From Azospirillum sp. TSO22-1 (lineage in GTDB: Bacteria > Pseudomonadota > Alphaproteobacteria > Azospirillales > Azospirillaceae), in contig NZ_LGQZ01000072.1 in assembly GCF_003116015.1 (NCBI RefSeq), positions 1 to 64,000 on the forward strand: a stretch of DNA of 64,000 nucleotides. Reading direction: 5' to 3'. The notes under the pieces are model-generated. The model saw only the letters and a list, made by a program, of their open reading frames with translations, was not told the DNA's origin and searched no databases. Made by a program: the position numbers and the translations under genes. Numbering within the stretch: position 1 is the stretch's first letter; the number at the start of each line of letters is the position of its first letter. Below, one piece after another: positions 61,950-64,000 of this stretch.

Positions 61950-62405
61950 TGGGGAACCTCGGGATCGTATGCGATTGTGTGCACATGAGAACGCCCGCCG
62001 GAGCCCGGCCGCGGAAGACGGGGCGCAAGACTCCGCACCAGGCGGGCCTGTGCCGAATACTCACACGTCTTATGAAGGAATTCCCTTAATAATATATGAT
62101 AAACAGGCCGAAAGGGGTATTCCTCCGTATTACGGACGTCCCGCCGACCGCCCTACACAAAAGTCGGACTGACCGTCCGACTTCGGTCAGGCGTGCCGGC
62201 CGGTCTTGGCGGGGGGCTCCGTCAGCCGCGGGCTGTTCCTGATGGAACGCCGGAAAGCCTGCCGACACGCTGCTTGAGGCGATGGAGGTCGCAGCGCCGG
62301 CTGGATATCACGACCGGCATCCGGATGCGAAAAGGGCCGCCCGAAGGCGACCCGTTCCGGAAGTGTTGCGCGTGGACGCCCGTCCGGATCGTCACGCTGG
62401 ACCGG
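61950..62405. other. Intergenic region between the chemoreceptor and LamG genes
   Basis: 456 bases with no convincing gene. It holds an AT-rich part (62086-62105, AATAATATATGATAAAC), a perfect TCCGTATTACGGA dyad (62124-62136) and the overlapping hairpins at 62161-62189. The chemoreceptor promoter is probably in the AT-rich part. Confidence 0.6.
62161..62189. repeat. Two overlapping, mutually exclusive hairpins
   Basis: AAGTCGGAC/GTCCGACTT (62161-62169 and 62175-62183) is a perfect 9-base dyad. TGACCG/CGGTCA (62170-62175 and 62184-62189) shares bases with it, so both cannot form at once. There is no T-run to make it a simple terminator. Confidence 0.5.
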
Positions 62406-64000
62406 CTATGAGACGACGTCGAAGACGTGGTTGGCGTTGCCGGCCTTGACGCGGGTGAAGACCAGCGTCTGCACGCCGTTCGCCTTCTTGCGCCTGACGG
62501 TGTAGTCGGCGACCGGCTGGAGCATCTGGTACTCGTCCATGGTCACCGTGATGTTGTCGAGCGCCGGGGTGAAGGCCGGGTTGGAGGTCTTCAGGCTGGC
62601 CGCCACGTCGATGGTGGTGCCGAGCGCGGGGCTCCAGGCCAGAAGGCCGGTCTTGAGGTCGGTGCTGGTGTTGCCGACCGTTTCAATGTTCCCCAGCGCT
62701 GCGCTAACCCAGGCCGAGCCGTTCCAGGACTTCCAGGTCGTCCGCCCATCGAAGGACGTAAGGTACTTGATCGTGGTGCCCGGGTTGATCGTCTCGGCCA
62801 CCGTAACGTTGTCGATGGACGAGAACGCCGACAGGTCGATGTGGCTGGTGTTCGATGTGGTGACGTAGTACGGGCCGGTGACGTACTGCTGGCCGTAGGC
62901 CATGGTCGGAACCGTGATGGTCGAGCCGGTCCAGCCACGGTCGGTGCCCATCGAAATGCGCATTTCGTCGATGCGGGTGTCCGCGCCAGCACCAGCCACA
63001 CCAATTCGCATGACCGATGTACCGGCAACGTAGTTGATCGTGGACGACGTCCCACTACCGATCAATGTACCATTCACAAAGAACCGGGTCGTTCCGTCCG
63101 CTGAACGGTTGACTGCAACATGAGACCATGCCCCAGCCGTGAGGTTGGCCGGTGATGGACCGGTTATGCTCCCTGTAGAGTTCGTTTGCCAGGACAGTCC
63201 GCAACTCCTCACGCCTCCAGTTATTGGATTAATCTGGAAGAACATAACATTGTCGGCGTTATTGCCAGTTCCCCAATAGAATGGAAAGTCGTACGTGTTG
63301 GTGCTGCCGGGGCGCACCCAGAAGTCGATAGCCCATGCCTGCAATGGTGTTCCAAGCGCGCTGATCGGCATTTTGACGCAAGCGGTGATGCCGCCCTGCA
63401 TGTGCATGCCGCCGGTTCCGAACTTGAGCTGGTCGGTCTTAACAACCGGCATGTTGGCCGAGCCATCGTTGACACTGGTCAGCCACACGCCATCCTTCAC
63501 CGTCCGGGCGTTCGTCGCCTGGATCAGCGCCGTGTTCTTCGACAACTCCTTGACCCACCTCTGGCCTACCGACCCATCGAACACCCACAGCAGCGCGGTA
63601 TCGTCGTCCTGGGTCAGGTTGCCCGGCGTGAAGTTGGTCTGATAACGCGGCTTTCCGTGCGTGATGCGGAAACTGTCGATGGCCCCGCTGATGAACCCGT
63701 TCAGTGCGAAATTGGTCCCCAGCCACAGAGTATGCGCCTCGGACGCGTGTGTGAAGTAGGTGGCCGGGTTGGCGGGCGTCCCGGCGACGCCGTTGGAGTA
63801 GACCACCCATCCGCGCCCTTCACGCACGGCGGCGATGTGGTTCCAGCCGGTCGATACCGATGGGCCGGTCGCCAAGTTGCCGGAGCCGTTTCCGTAAACC
63901 AGGGTTGGAACTCCGCTGACGAAGTCAAGCCGGAGATAGGCGGCACTGGCGGTGTTGACTGCACCGCCGTATGTGAACAGAGTAACACTCGTGACAGCGC
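62406..64000 (-). CDS. LamG-domain (phage tail-like) protein, N-terminus beyond right edge
   Basis: The frame stays open to position 64000, so at least 531 residues are present and the start lies outside. Two concanavalin-like LamG domains are recognisable (WNHIAAVREGRGWVVYSNGV, then WSHVAVNRSADGTTRFFVNG). The C-terminal part (FDGRTTWKSWNGSAW) resembles modules of phage tail proteins. Stretches around 63050-63300 have lower GC and rarer codons than neighbours, so part of the gene may be acquired. Binding of surface glycans is inference. Confidence 0.75.
   Translation of the reverse strand, partial: AVTSVTLFTYGGAVNTASAAYLRLDFVSGVPTLVYGNGSGNLATGPSVSTGWNHIAAVREGRGWVVYSNGVAGTPANPATYFTHASEAHTLWLGTNFALNGFISGAIDSFRITHGKPRYQTNFTPGNLTQDDDTALLWVFDGSVGQRWVKELSKNTALIQATNARTVKDGVWLTSVNDGSANMPVVKTDQLKFGTGGMHMQGGITACVKMPISALGTPLQAWAIDFWVRPGSTNTYDFPFYWGTGNNADNVMFFQINPITGGVRSCGLSWQTNSTGSITGPSPANLTAGAWSHVAVNRSADGTTRFFVNGTLIGSGTSSTINYVAGTSVMRIGVAGAGADTRIDEMRISMGTDRGWTGSTITVPTMAYGQQYVTGPYYVTTSNTSHIDLSAFSSIDNVTVAETINPGTTIKYLTSFDGRTTWKSWNGSAWVSAALGNIETVGNTSTDLKTGLLAWSPALGTTIDVAASLKTSNPAFTPALDNITVTMDEYQMLQPVADYTVRRKKANGVQTLVFTRVKAGNANHVFDVVS

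Overview
The window is very GC-rich and densely packed. Genes are often joined by 4-base ATGA/GTGA stop-start overlaps, and chemotaxis and two-component sensors are common. Together with the NnrS, CcoG, DUF983 and TonB/Fur-type features this points to an alphaproteobacterium of the Azospirillum type; the genus is inference. A Rep_3-type initiator gene (52725-54017) beside a block of CCCCCAAGCGGTAAGGAT iterons (about 54106-54665) shows the window comes from a plasmid or chromid, not from an oriC chromosome.

Left third (1-24911): a long run of plus-strand genes. First is the 3' part of a giant repeat protein with a type I secretion style C-terminus, then TolC, an ABC exporter and HlyD (a complete T1SS). 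Next is a 1030-residue protein joining an ABC-type periplasmic binding domain, a Cys-loop-receptor-like segment and an MscS channel. After it come a lipoprotein and three genes resembling TssJ, TssL and TssM, the type VI secretion membrane complex; the TssM-like protein lacks a Walker A motif. No other T6SS gene is visible. After a 352-base AT-rich gap the run continues with a DUF697-like protein, a tiny membrane protein, a solute-binding protein, two cyclic-peptide-exporter-type ABC proteins on either side of an SPFH/band-7 protein, a thioester-reductase-like dehydrogenase, a SET-domain protein, an unrecognised protein and a porin. I regard this as the most novel part of the window: a possible hybrid trans-envelope sensing and export system.

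Middle (24968-41918): a minus-strand locus with NnrS, NitT/TauT-type ABC components, a TonB receptor and a Crp/Fnr regulator, with two matching Fur-like palindromes. Next is a six-gene plus-strand operon with arginine-type HMA-like proteins and a P1B ATPase whose TM motif is SCALKLATP, resembling ferrosome (fez) loci. Then come a 2OG-Fe oxygenase, two Rnk/GreA-like proteins, a glutamate dehydrogenase, a MASE1 histidine kinase with a FixJ-type regulator, and a DUF983 protein.

Right third (42132-64000): CcoG, a MocR regulator divergent from a DUF2817 peptidase, a LysR regulator divergent from a YeiH-type exporter, a 4-hydroxybenzoyl-CoA reductase operon (hcrCAB) with a perfect operator-like palindrome, and the replication gene with its iterons. 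These are followed by a FrnE-like DsbA protein, a cNMP-domain kinase, a FlaG-like small protein, a CHASE4 kinase, a winged-helix regulator overlapping a chemoreceptor gene, and a LamG-domain protein that runs off the right edge. No tRNA, rRNA, CRISPR array or intact insertion sequence was seen.
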